Source: M3007 sp031425155
GTDB taxonomy: Bacteria > Bacteroidota > Bacteroidia > Chitinophagales > Saprospiraceae
Assembly: GCA_031425155.1 (NCBI GenBank)
Contig: JANPIV010000111.1
Location: 54,426-118,425 of the forward strand
Reading direction: 5' to 3'
Length of the DNA stretch: 64,000 nucleotides
Shown: piece by piece, positions 8,101 to 15,709 of the stretch
Layout: each line of letters opens with the position of its first letter
Position numbering within the stretch: position 1 is the stretch's first letter
Translations under genes and position numbers: made by a program
The notes under the pieces: generated by a model
Databases searched by the model: none
Told to the model about the DNA's origin: nothing
The model's input: only the letters and a program-made list of their open reading frames with translations

Positions 8101-9225
8101 ATGAAAGCATTGGCCCTCATCCCCGGCACCACCGATCTGCGTCTGGTAGATCGCCCCGAACCAGTTCTTTCCCAGCCTGGCCAGATCAAAATGAAGGTGC
8201 TGCAAGTCGGCATCTGTGGTACCGACCGCGAAGAAGCCGCCGGAGGCCGTGCTGAGCCACCGCCCGGTAGTCAGGAATTGGTGATCGGCCACGAAATGTT
8301 CGGGCAGGTAACGGAAGTGGGTAGTGGCGTATCCGGCGTGCAGCCCGGCGACTACGGCGTGTTCATGGTGCGCCGTCCCTGCGGTGAGTGTGCGCCTTGT
8401 CAGAACCGCCGCAGCGACCTGTGCCTGTCGGGCAAATACACGGAGCGCGGCATCAAAGGCGCGGATGGCTTCCAACAACATTTTGTGATAGACGACCAGG
8501 ATTATTTTCTGGCTGTCCCGGCCAGCATCGCCCATCTCGGTGTGTTGGCTGAACCCACCTCCGTCGGCGAAAAAGCCATCGAAGAAGCGGTCGGGCTGCA
8601 AGTGACCAGAATACCGGACACAAATGCCGATACCTGGTTGCAGGGCAAACATACGCTCGTCGTTGGCCTTGGGCCCATCGGACTGCTGGCAGCGATGGTG
8701 CTGCGACTGCGTGGCGCGGAAGTCACCGGCGTAGATATTGTGGACGAGAACAGCATTCGCCCGGCGGTTTTAAGGGAAATGGGCGGCAAATACGTGGACG
8801 GCCGCAAGGTAAAAACCATTGATCTGGATGATGTGCTGGGCCAACTCGACCTCATTTTTGAGGCAACCGGCGTGGCCCAACTGGAGTTCGATCTGATAGA
8901 TGCCCTGGGCACCAATGGCGTGTATGTCCTCACCGGCATTCCCGCTGGCGAACGACCCGTGACCATGCAGCCCGCTTATCTGATGCAACAATTGGTGCTA
9001 AAAAACCAGGTCATTCTGGGCAGCGTCAATGCTGGATATGAACACTTTAAGCAGGGCATCGCCGATCTGGAAGCGGCTGCACAAAAATTCCCCGGCGTGA
9101 TCGAAAAGATCATCACCGACCGGCATCCCTACACCGATTTTGCCGATGCACTGGCCCACCATTCTGCCGACGAGATCAAGTGCGTGATCGAATGGGCCGA
9201 AGCAGACGGTGGAAGCAGCAAGTGA
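8101..9225 (+). CDS. Zinc-dependent glucose 1-dehydrogenase-like oxidoreductase
   Basis: Medium-chain zinc alcohol dehydrogenase, 374 residues. The catalytic zinc ligands sit in GICGTDREE (near residue 39) and GHEMFG (near 63). The structural zinc site is CGECAPCQNRRSDLC near 97-111. The Rossmann dinucleotide motif GLGPIGLLAA lies near 189. The GTDREE context and the C-terminal region resemble the archaeal-type glucose 1-dehydrogenases that oxidise aldoses to lactones; NAD versus NADP preference is not decided here. It has no pathway neighbours. A ctctcac-word repeat lies just upstream at 8040-8100. Confidence 0.85.
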   Translation: MKALALIPGTTDLRLVDRPEPVLSQPGQIKMKVLQVGICGTDREEAAGGRAEPPPGSQELVIGHEMFGQVTEVGSGVSGVQPGDYGVFMVRRPCGECAPCQNRRSDLCLSGKYTERGIKGADGFQQHFVIDDQDYFLAVPASIAHLGVLAEPTSVGEKAIEEAVGLQVTRIPDTNADTWLQGKHTLVVGLGPIGLLAAMVLRLRGAEVTGVDIVDENSIRPAVLREMGGKYVDGRKVKTIDLDDVLGQLDLIFEATGVAQLEFDLIDALGTNGVYVLTGIPAGERPVTMQPAYLMQQLVLKNQVILGSVNAGYEHFKQGIADLEAAAQKFPGVIEKIITDRHPYTDFADALAHHSADEIKCVIEWAEADGGSSK

Positions 9226-9283
9226 TTGGTTACTAGATTTTGATGCGAATTAGGAGCAATTAAGAATAATTCTCCAATGTTAT

Positions 9284-9552
9284 GACCCCATAGGGCAATG
9301 TCGTTGACTTAAGGAAAATTAAGGATCACATCTATCATATTGTAACCCCCGAACTTTAGTCGGGGGACTTCGAAACTCAGCAGATCACATCTATCTTCTT
9401 TGCAAAAACATCACATATTCAATGAATTATAAATGTTGATGTTTTTGCAAAGAAGATAGATGTGATTAGTAGGTCATTCCTGTCCCCTCGTTGAAACGAG
9501 GGGTTACAAGATGATAGATGTGTTAAGTCAACGACATTGCCCCATAGGGGTC
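9284..9552. repeat. 269-bp nested palindromic element (MITE-like)
   Basis: Three concentric inverted repeats make the whole stretch one palindrome. The outer arms 9293-9312 and 9523-9542 are a perfect 20-bp match, extending imperfectly outwards. The middle arms 9327-9349 and 9500-9522 match at 22 of 23. The inner arms 9384-9413 and 9437-9466 are a perfect 30-bp match around a 23-bp spacer. Side hairpins cccccgaactttagtcggggg and cccctcgttgaaacgagggg project from the two flanks. No open reading frame of interest is inside. Confidence 0.85.
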
Positions 9553-9559
9553 GAATATG

Positions 9560-9740
9560 AATAGCCCCCAGTGAAACTGGGGGTAAAATAAGAAGACGAA
9601 CCAACCCCAGCGGGGTTGAACGCGGCTGCCACCTAGCGATGTTCAACCCCGCTGGGGTTGGTTTCTATCATGTTACTATTTCCCCGCATTTCATACGGGG
9701 CTATTCATATTAAACCCCTCCGGGGTTTACCCCGAACCCA
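9560..9740. repeat. Cluster of REP-like GC-rich hairpins
   Basis: Successive hairpins carry the cores cccccagtgaaactggggg, an extended stem aaccaaccccagcggggttg (9599-9621 with 9639-9661), ccccgcatttcatacgggg and aacccctccggggttt, interspersed with tattcatatt words. This resembles the REP-type palindromes common in Bacteroidota. No REP-associated transposase is in the window. Confidence 0.7.
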
Positions 9741-9757
9741 TGTTCAATGCCAATGAA

Positions 9758-10465
9758 TTACGCGCATTCGCCATCAGGCAGACACACTTCCCCATTCGCA
9801 ACCTGCGCTACCGCCGCCGGATTTTCTTTTTCCCAGGCCGCCCACGCTTGTTGCAAAGCCTGTAAAAAACCTGCACTCGGCTGCGCACCCGACACGGCGT
9901 ATTGGCGGTTAAAGACAAAAAACGGTACTCCACGAATCCCCAACGCCTGCGCCTCCGCGATGTCGGCCTGAACCTCCGCGCTGCCTTCTTCGCTGGCCAG
10001 CATTTGAGAAACTGTGCTGGCATCAAGGCCGATTTCGGTGCCTAATTGTACCAAAACAGCCGGGTCGGCGATATTTTTACCTTCGATAAAATAAGCCGTA
10101 AAGAGATGTTCTTCGGCTTTGTCCTGCAAACCGTGCTGTGCAGCCAAATGGGTCAGCCGGTGCGCATCGAAAGTATTCGCAGGCACCAAATGGTCAAAAT
10201 CGTAGTGTAATCCTTCGCCACGGGCCATGTCGGTCACGTGCGCACTGGTTTCGCGGGCCTGTGCGGGGCTCCAGCCTTTGCGTTCGGCCAGATGGTCGTA
10301 GATGGTTTTGCCGGGGACATGCTGCGCCTCCGGGTCGAGTTGGAAACTACGCCAGATCACTTCCACGGTATCGCGGTGGGCAAATTGGCCGAGGGCCGTT
10401 TCAAACCGACGCTTGCCGATATAGCAAAACGGGCAGGCAATGTCGGACCATATTTCAATTTTCAT
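9758..10465 (-). CDS. DsbA family (FrnE-like) thiol oxidoreductase
   Basis: A thioredoxin-fold protein of 235 residues with CPFC at residues 10-13 (MKIEIWSDIACPFCYIGKRR), the helical insertion typical of DsbA/FrnE proteins, and a cis-proline segment GVPFFVFNRQYAVSGAQ near 185. There is no signal peptide, so it is probably cytoplasmic, as for FrnE-type members. The ATG at 10465 is preferred because it starts the conserved beta strand; an in-frame start 20 codons upstream would add an unconserved tail. The C-terminus has two further Cys (CLPDGECA). Confidence 0.88.
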   Translation of the reverse strand: MKIEIWSDIACPFCYIGKRRFETALGQFAHRDTVEVIWRSFQLDPEAQHVPGKTIYDHLAERKGWSPAQARETSAHVTDMARGEGLHYDFDHLVPANTFDAHRLTHLAAQHGLQDKAEEHLFTAYFIEGKNIADPAVLVQLGTEIGLDASTVSQMLASEEGSAEVQADIAEAQALGIRGVPFFVFNRQYAVSGAQPSAGFLQALQQAWAAWEKENPAAVAQVANGEVCLPDGECA

Positions 10466-10566
10466 GCTGTTGCTTGTTTTAAAGACCGGGTTTCCAGTCA
10501 AACGTTTTATATTAATCCTAAACAAAGCATGGCATAATATGGCGATGGCTTTTTGAAAAAAAGTCT

Positions 10567-11085
10567 TTACGGTAAAATGGTTTTTTCCAAAATCGCCAGG
10601 TATAGCGGCTGGATGGGTACGCCGAATCTTGCTTCCACATTAAAAGGCTGCATTTCTCCGGTCTGGTGATAGCCATGCCGTTCGTACCAGGCCACCAGTT
10701 CGTGGCGCACGGAGAGTACGGTCATGTAGATGCACGGACAATTGTATTGCCGGGCCACTTCCTCGGCAGCCGTCAGCAACTGCTTGCCCACGCCACCGCC
10801 TTGTAGTTCCGGCGACACGGTGAGCATCCCCAAGTACAAGCCCCGTTCCCGCTTCCGCAAATACACGCAAGCAATGATCTGGCCCGCTTCATTCTGGTAT
10901 TTGAGCATCGTGCTATCGGGCTCGAGCATCATTTCGCGCATGGTGGCTTCATCCGTCCGGGCCTCGCCTTCGATCAGGTTGGCCTCGTGTGTCCAGCCTT
11001 TTTTGGAGATTTCGCCGCGGAAGGCACTGTTGACCAGGGGGAGTAGTTCGGGGATGTCGGCGAGGGTGGCGGGTTGGATAGGCAT
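10567..11085 (-). CDS. GNAT family N-acetyltransferase
   Basis: A 172-residue single-domain GNAT acetyltransferase. The acetyl-CoA pyrophosphate-binding loop is LQGGGVGKQLL near residue 95, preceded by the beta strand LYLGMLTVSPE. The C-terminal motif is LVAWYERHGYHQTGE near 133. The acceptor substrate is unknown. Its start codon overlaps the ptuB stop by one base (TAATG), so the two are translationally coupled and it could be part of the defence operon. Similar GNATs also occur alone in Bacteroidota, so this may be an older resident gene. Confidence 0.88.
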   Translation of the reverse strand: MPIQPATLADIPELLPLVNSAFRGEISKKGWTHEANLIEGEARTDEATMREMMLEPDSTMLKYQNEAGQIIACVYLRKRERGLYLGMLTVSPELQGGGVGKQLLTAAEEVARQYNCPCIYMTVLSVRHELVAWYERHGYHQTGEMQPFNVEARFGVPIQPLYLAILEKTILP

Positions 11086-11828
11086 TACAAAAAAGCAATT
11101 TTATGCAGTTCGTCTTCCAGTTGTTGAAAATCGGTATCCCAATAACCAAGATTTACCAACTCCACTTTTACAAAGTGATAAGAATCTTCACGCAATATCT
11201 CGGTGGCAACAGTGGCAGCATATTCTTCGGTTGATTGTCCCTGACACATAATTCCTCTCAACTTACTAATAATTCTCGTTCGTCTGCGTGGAGGTTGACC
11301 ACCTGCTAAAAAATCTCGCATCTGAATATCTAATTCTTCCAGTTCGTCCTTAATTTTTGAGCCAATTTTAAAGCGTTTAAGTTGTAGACGATCACGTTCA
11401 TTAAGGTTTATAACTTCAATAGTCATTCTACCAATCGGTGTTATCCCGTAAAAACGATAGGCTCTCAATTCAAGGTGGGCGCGCGGATCATCATTCACTG
11501 GATGCACAATAGGTTCTGCATCCGTATCATGATCATCTTTATTTATATTACATCGTTTACAAGATGGCAAGAGATTCGACCAAAGCACTACGTCATCTTC
11601 ATACTTATCCTTATAGCGATAATGCTCCACTTCCATATATTTACTTTCTTCGTCAATCCTGCATTCGCAGTAACAACACTTGCCAGAAGACATTTCTAGT
11701 AGTGCGCTCTTGATAAAGTCTTTATTCCAAACCCTTTGCGTTTTATCAATCTTAAATAAAGTGGTTAGTTGTTGTACTAATTCGTCCGTCAGGGGGAGCG
11801 GGCGAGGCACGGGTTTCAATTGGATCAT
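11085..11828 (-). CDS. ptuB: PtuB-like HNH endonuclease of a Septu-type defence system
   Basis: A 247-residue HNH-type nuclease. The metal-binding core is visible: CCYCECRIDEESKYMEVEH near residues 52-70, where the His and first cysteine pair belong to the HNH fold, then NLLPSCKRCNINKDDHD near 88-104 with the second cysteine pair. This arrangement matches the PtuB/retron-associated HNH family. It overlaps the upstream ATPase gene by 4 bp (ATGA), the gene order seen in Septu (ptuA then ptuB). In characterised Septu systems the ATPase and HNH proteins form a complex that restricts phage; activity here is inferred. Confidence 0.82.
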   Translation of the reverse strand: MIQLKPVPRPLPLTDELVQQLTTLFKIDKTQRVWNKDFIKSALLEMSSGKCCYCECRIDEESKYMEVEHYRYKDKYEDDVVLWSNLLPSCKRCNINKDDHDTDAEPIVHPVNDDPRAHLELRAYRFYGITPIGRMTIEVINLNERDRLQLKRFKIGSKIKDELEELDIQMRDFLAGGQPPRRRTRIISKLRGIMCQGQSTEEYAATVATEILREDSYHFVKVELVNLGYWDTDFQQLEDELHKIAFL

Positions 11829-13189
11829 ACGGTTTCGGCAGGGCTGAGGGAGGTCATTTGGATTTTCATCAACTTGCGTTGGCTACTAGCTGGATGCAGG
11901 ATTTTATCTAATTGATCGTAGGCATCTTTGGCTTTTTCATAGTTATCTTCATCCAATGCACTATCAAATTGCTGCATCAAATCCAGGTAAGTATTCGACA
12001 TGGTTTGGCCTTTCAGTTCCATTAGATCAGTCAGGATTTCTTCCACGGTCCAGCCTTTGAAAGAGCGTATTCTAGGCTGATCAATAGTGACGTGATCGGC
12101 TGTTTTTTTCAAAATCAACAGATTCACCTCATCGGCGGACTGCACAATAAGTGGACTATGGGCAGTGACAATAAATTGCGTGTTGGGAAAATATTTGGTA
12201 AGGTGGGCGATAATACGGCGTTGCCAGTCGGGATGGAGGTGCAGGTCAATTTCATCTACTAAAACGATGGCGGGCTCCGCAAGCGGATTAGGTGAATCGG
12301 AATAGCGTTCTACCATCCGTTTTACCAAATCTAACACCCAGGCAATCATGGTCTGATAGCCATAGCCGAGATCGCGGAGGCGTATCCAACCGTAGTCGGT
12401 CAGGAATTCGACAAAGTTTTCAAAACCTGCACCTTTTTCATGACTGCTTAGACGAACTTCCTGTACATCAGGAAGAATACCAGATACTAAGACCTTTAAG
12501 GCTAAATCAAGGCTGGTTTTCGCTTCTGATTTTCCAAGTTTTTGGGCAACAAAAAGATTGAGCAGCCAGTCTTCGACATTAGTAATGTCCTTTTCACGAA
12601 AAAGAGATTCGTTTGCATCAATATCAAGTCTATCAGAAAATGATATAGCAGCCATTTTCCGAGATGCCCCATAAGATATGGTAACAAAGGGTAAAGATTC
12701 TGCTGGAATAAGAGATGCTGTCTTTCCTATTTTAAGATTATTAATTGAATAATTATTATTTTCGTCTTTGCTCATAAAACTCAAAGAGGTTGAGAAATCA
12801 AGCCCAAAATCAAGCCCAAATTTGCCTTTTGAAAAGTTAGAGCCTGAAATGGCGCGAAGCATATTTGCATGAACCCACAAACTTTCTACACCAAATATTC
12901 TATCAAATTCTACATCTTCTAATTTATCAAAGGCGTAAGGAGTCCAAGACTTTTCGTTCAAATCGACTGATTTGCTCTCAACAGGTTGCAATCCCGCCAA
13001 ACACTTTAAAAGTGTCGTTTTCCCCGTATTATTATTACCCAAAATTACCGTCCACTGCGCAGGTTTGCCTTCACCGTCCGATAGGTCAATCGTGTGTCTG
13101 CCTTTGAAGCACTTGACATTCTCAATCGTCAGCGATGTGAAATACGCCGCCGAAGCATCCTGCTTTTTTTTACCGTTCTCTTTTGCCAT
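11825..13189 (-). CDS. ptuA: PtuA-like AAA ATPase of a Septu-type defence system
   Basis: A 454-residue SMC/ABC-like AAA ATPase. Walker A is GNNNTGKTT at residues 51-59, following the beta strand FTSLTIENVKCFKG. Walker B is IVLVDEIDLHLHPDWQ near residue 325, followed by QFIVTAHSPLIV, the His-switch. Between them lies a helical insertion of about 200 residues. This layout matches PtuA and related overcoming-lysogenisation-defect-like ATPases. The ATG at 13189 was chosen; an in-frame start 14 codons upstream adds an unconserved tail. A -7 box (13209-13216) lies 19 bp upstream. The pair with the HNH gene defines the Septu assignment. Confidence 0.82.
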   Translation of the reverse strand: MAKENGKKKQDASAAYFTSLTIENVKCFKGRHTIDLSDGEGKPAQWTVILGNNNTGKTTLLKCLAGLQPVESKSVDLNEKSWTPYAFDKLEDVEFDRIFGVESLWVHANMLRAISGSNFSKGKFGLDFGLDFSTSLSFMSKDENNNYSINNLKIGKTASLIPAESLPFVTISYGASRKMAAISFSDRLDIDANESLFREKDITNVEDWLLNLFVAQKLGKSEAKTSLDLALKVLVSGILPDVQEVRLSSHEKGAGFENFVEFLTDYGWIRLRDLGYGYQTMIAWVLDLVKRMVERYSDSPNPLAEPAIVLVDEIDLHLHPDWQRRIIAHLTKYFPNTQFIVTAHSPLIVQSADEVNLLILKKTADHVTIDQPRIRSFKGWTVEEILTDLMELKGQTMSNTYLDLMQQFDSALDEDNYEKAKDAYDQLDKILHPASSQRKLMKIQMTSLSPAETV

Positions 13190-13208
13190 AATGGCTGGAT
13201 TTTTTGTA

Positions 13209-13216
13209 CAAAGATA
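13209..13216 (-). promoter_or_regulatory. -7 promoter element upstream of ptuA
   Basis: Reads TATCTTTG on the minus strand, a perfect match to TAnnTTTG, 19 bp before the chosen ptuA start. No good -33 element is visible at the expected spacing. Confidence 0.5.
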
Positions 13217-13276
13217 CGTTTTTGCAAACAAAGTCCATACCTACGCCGGACATTCCTGTACAGAAGCAGGTTATCC

Positions 13277-13627
13277 TCATTTCCTTCGTTGAAAAACATA
13301 ACTCACGGAAGTATTCACTGTGCCACTAACACCATACGCATTGGAAATAGTGGTGCAAAATTCCCAGCCATGCTGATATAAATAGTCAAACCCGGCAACC
13401 ATAGAATCGAATGCTAAAGGGCTGCCTTTTGCGTCGGTCAATGGGACTTGCTTTTTAATGGTCCCATATTGCAGGGAAAAAGAATACTGCTTTTTCTTGT
13501 ACGATGGATAGACCAGCAAATACTGGCCAGCCTTGTCCGTGTCCAGCAGAACAGTATCCGCGTAGATTTGGCCAAAGGCAAAGTGGCTGGCCATCAAGAA
13601 AATGAATAGAAAAAGTGGTTTTTTCAT
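13277..13627 (-). CDS. Small secreted protein, paralogue of the protein at 3933-4265
   Basis: A 116-residue protein with a signal peptide (MKKPLFLFIFLMASHFAFGQ). The mature part shares its pattern with the protein at 3933-4265: D.AGQYL...PSYK, FSLQYG, a DAKG turn, F.S.V.G..YLYQHGWE, and a C-terminal basic residue run. It is of unknown function and probably periplasmic or outer-membrane associated. It lies directly upstream of ptuA on the same strand. Confidence 0.75.
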   Translation of the reverse strand: MKKPLFLFIFLMASHFAFGQIYADTVLLDTDKAGQYLLVYPSYKKKQYSFSLQYGTIKKQVPLTDAKGSPLAFDSMVAGFDYLYQHGWEFCTTISNAYGVSGTVNTSVSYVFQRRK

Positions 13628-13748
13628 AGTGCTTTCTGTTTAAATTTTTAGGCTTACTCGAACGGTTTTCGGCTTCCCTTATTGATGGCTCAGCAAAGTA
13701 ATAGACGCCGTTTCAGGCCAGGAGGTTGGCAGAAGATTTTTATATAAT

Positions 13749-14210
13749 TCACCCCGCTTTTCGACTCACATACCCGCTATAATCCGGCAAGGTCGCGTCA
13801 TACTCCTGCACCATCAAGGGCGAGGTGAGCAGAAAGTCGGCGGTCGCGCGGTCGCAGGCCATCGGGATATTCCAGACGACCCCGATGCGCAGCAGGGCCC
13901 GCACATCAGGATCGTGGGGTTGGGCTTCCATCGGGTCCCAAAAGAAGATCAGGACGTCTATTTTTCCTTCGGCAATCCGTGCGCCGATCTGCAAATCGCC
14001 ACCGAGCGGGCCACTTTGCAGGATTTGCACAGGCCGGTCGAGGGTTTCGGCGAGCAGGCGACCCGTGGTGCCGGTCGCGAACAGCTCATGCCGCGCCAAT
14101 TCTGTACGGTTATAAAAAGCCCACTCGATCAGGTCTTTTTTCTTATGATCGTGGGCCACGAGGGCAATGCGTTTTCGGGCCGCAAACTGGCGGGAAAGTG
14201 GTTGATTCAT
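13749..14210 (-). CDS. mgsA: Methylglyoxal synthase
   Basis: Converts dihydroxyacetone phosphate to methylglyoxal and phosphate, a bypass of lower glycolysis. The 153-residue protein carries the family motifs in order: VAHDHKKKDLIEW near residue 18, the phosphate-binding FATGTTGRLL near 44, SGPLGGDLQIGA near 66, FFWDPMEAQPHDPDV near 88 with the catalytic Asp region, and NIPMACDRATADFLL near 114. It is a standalone gene on the minus strand. Confidence 0.95.
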   Translation of the reverse strand: MNQPLSRQFAARKRIALVAHDHKKKDLIEWAFYNRTELARHELFATGTTGRLLAETLDRPVQILQSGPLGGDLQIGARIAEGKIDVLIFFWDPMEAQPHDPDVRALLRIGVVWNIPMACDRATADFLLTSPLMVQEYDATLPDYSGYVSRKAG

Positions 14211-14264
14211 AATGGGTTAGCAAGTTTTATTGTCAAAATTGCAGTTAGCACAATATCGTATAAA

Positions 14265-14359
14265 TTTTTTGAGGATGCGAGTATTTGAGTATTCGATCAA
14301 AGCACTTGATTGCCGGGTAATTGATCGAATACTCGAATCTTCAAATATTCAAAAAAATT
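14265..14359. repeat. Intergenic inverted repeat of gagtattcg words
   Basis: The 14-bp perfect arms gagtattcgatcaa (14287-14300) and ttgatcgaatactc (14321-14334) extend imperfectly outwards through gagtatttgag/ttcaaatattc words. This gives a hairpin of about 90 bp in the 270-bp gap between mgsA and the head-GIN lipoprotein gene. Confidence 0.7.
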
Positions 14360-14481
14360 ACAACGTATTACAGACCGAACGAGTCCGCTGTTTAAAATAT
14401 TTTTCCGGCCACGTCAGGGTAAAATCCGGGCAGCGTGTCTTGGTGAAAAGTTGATTTTTTCACCCACACAATACTACTACT

Positions 14482-15207
14482 ATGTTTACGAAAAGCATTC
14501 TTCCGGCAAGCCTGTTATTGATAGCCTGCTCCACTTTGTTCCTTTTTTCCTGTGATGTGGCTGGCGTCCGCTCCAAAGGCGACGTGCTGACTGAAATACG
14601 TGATGCCCAGAATTTTCACGCGCTGGATATTTCCATGTCGGGCAAAGTTATTGTCCACACCGGCTCCGAATATAAAGTGGAAGTCCAGGCCGAAGAAAGC
14701 GTCCTGCCTTACCTTGAAACCGAAGTCAAAAACGGGACATTACACATTTATTTTTCCAGAAGCGTACATGATGTGGATCACCTGCTGGTGACGGTCACGG
14801 CGCCTGATTTCGACGGGTTCGATATCAGTGGCAGTGCCGAGGTGATTGCCCGCGACCCGCTGGATGGTGCTTCCTTGGACGTAAATATTTCCGGTTCCGG
14901 CAATATAGAAATGACCGATGTGGACTACGACCAGGCCGATCTCAGGGTAAGTGGCAGTGGCGATATTCTAATGCAAGGGGTTGTACATCAGTCCATTAAC
15001 TTTGAGGTATCAGGTAGCGGCACCCTGGATGCGCTGGACTGCCCGACGACCAAAGCCAACGTGGAAGTGAGTGGTTCCGGAAAGGTAAAATGCCAGGTGG
15101 AGGGAGTACTGCGGGCGCGGGTATCGGGCAGCGGCGATGTGTTTTACTCTGGCAATCCGGTGCTGGATGTGGAGATTTCGGGGTCGGGGACGGTGAAGAA
15201 GATTTGA
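14482..15207 (+). CDS. Head-GIN (DUF2807) domain lipoprotein
   Basis: A 241-residue putative lipoprotein: the signal peptide has a lipobox-like LFLFSC with Cys near residue 24. The mature protein is a right-handed beta structure made of repeated strands with the motif ISGSG or VSGSG about every 20 residues (SGSAEV, SGSGNIEM, SGSGDILM, SGSGTLD, SGSGKVK, SGSGDVF, SGSGTVK). This is the DUF2807/putative auto-transporter adhesin head GIN family, common in Bacteroidota and of unknown function, probably surface exposed. It is monocistronic; a hairpin element follows. Confidence 0.9.
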   Translation: MFTKSILPASLLLIACSTLFLFSCDVAGVRSKGDVLTEIRDAQNFHALDISMSGKVIVHTGSEYKVEVQAEESVLPYLETEVKNGTLHIYFSRSVHDVDHLLVTVTAPDFDGFDISGSAEVIARDPLDGASLDVNISGSGNIEMTDVDYDQADLRVSGSGDILMQGVVHQSINFEVSGSGTLDALDCPTTKANVEVSGSGKVKCQVEGVLRARVSGSGDVFYSGNPVLDVEISGSGTVKKI

Positions 15208-15216
15208 GGGCTTAAG

Positions 15217-15411
15217 TAACGTGAGTTCGAGGATTAACTCTTTGATTGTCAATAAGTAGCACTTGTCATGTCGCAGAGAAACGGAGACATCCACACAAGC
15301 CAGGTAGCAAAAAGATCACTAAGAACTGGGCTTGTGTAGTTTCCTTCTCTTCGTTGCGGAATGACAATCTTATTTGGTAAAAGAGTAGAGGAAAACTCCG
15401 AACTCACGTTA
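15217..15411. repeat. 195-bp element with terminal and internal inverted repeats (MITE-like)
   Basis: The terminal repeats taacgtgagttcg (15217-15229) and cgaactcacgtta (15399-15411) are perfect. Nested inside are gattgtca (15244-15251) with tgacaatc (15362-15369), and acacaagcc (15293-15301) with ggcttgtgt (15329-15337). The whole element can fold into a long imperfect hairpin. It codes for nothing recognisable. Confidence 0.7.
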
Positions 15412-15423
15412 AGTAATGTATAG

Positions 15424-15693
15424 TCAGAGCGGAGTGGAACCACTCATCCCAGATGATTCCTGGTTTAGGTGATTACCATTTAGCATAACTTCATGGGTGG
15501 TGTCACGGATAGCCATGCCATTGGTATAAAACTCGAGTACCCCCAACGAATCGCTGCACACGCTGCAATAGAATGCCAAGTCAGTATTTCCCTTCTGTGG
15601 GTATATTAGGAGGGGCGAAGAGGGAAAATACAGTTTTGACACCATGAAAATTCCAGTAAATAAATTACAGGCCCAAACCACCATTACGCACAT
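15424..15693 (-). CDS. Possible small membrane-anchored hypothetical protein
   Basis: An 89-residue reading frame with a hydrophobic N-terminus (MCVMVVWACNLFTGIFMV) that could be a signal anchor, followed by a polar region with two Cys (FYCSVCSDSLGVLEFYTNG). The gene lies 16 bp after the arginase-like gene on the same strand. No family is recognised. The reading frame is plausible, but nothing beyond frame and position supports it. Confidence 0.38.
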   Translation of the reverse strand: MCVMVVWACNLFTGIFMVSKLYFPSSPLLIYPQKGNTDLAFYCSVCSDSLGVLEFYTNGMAIRDTTHEVMLNGNHLNQESSGMSGSTPL

Positions 15694-15709
15694 TTCAATA
15701 GAAGAATAC

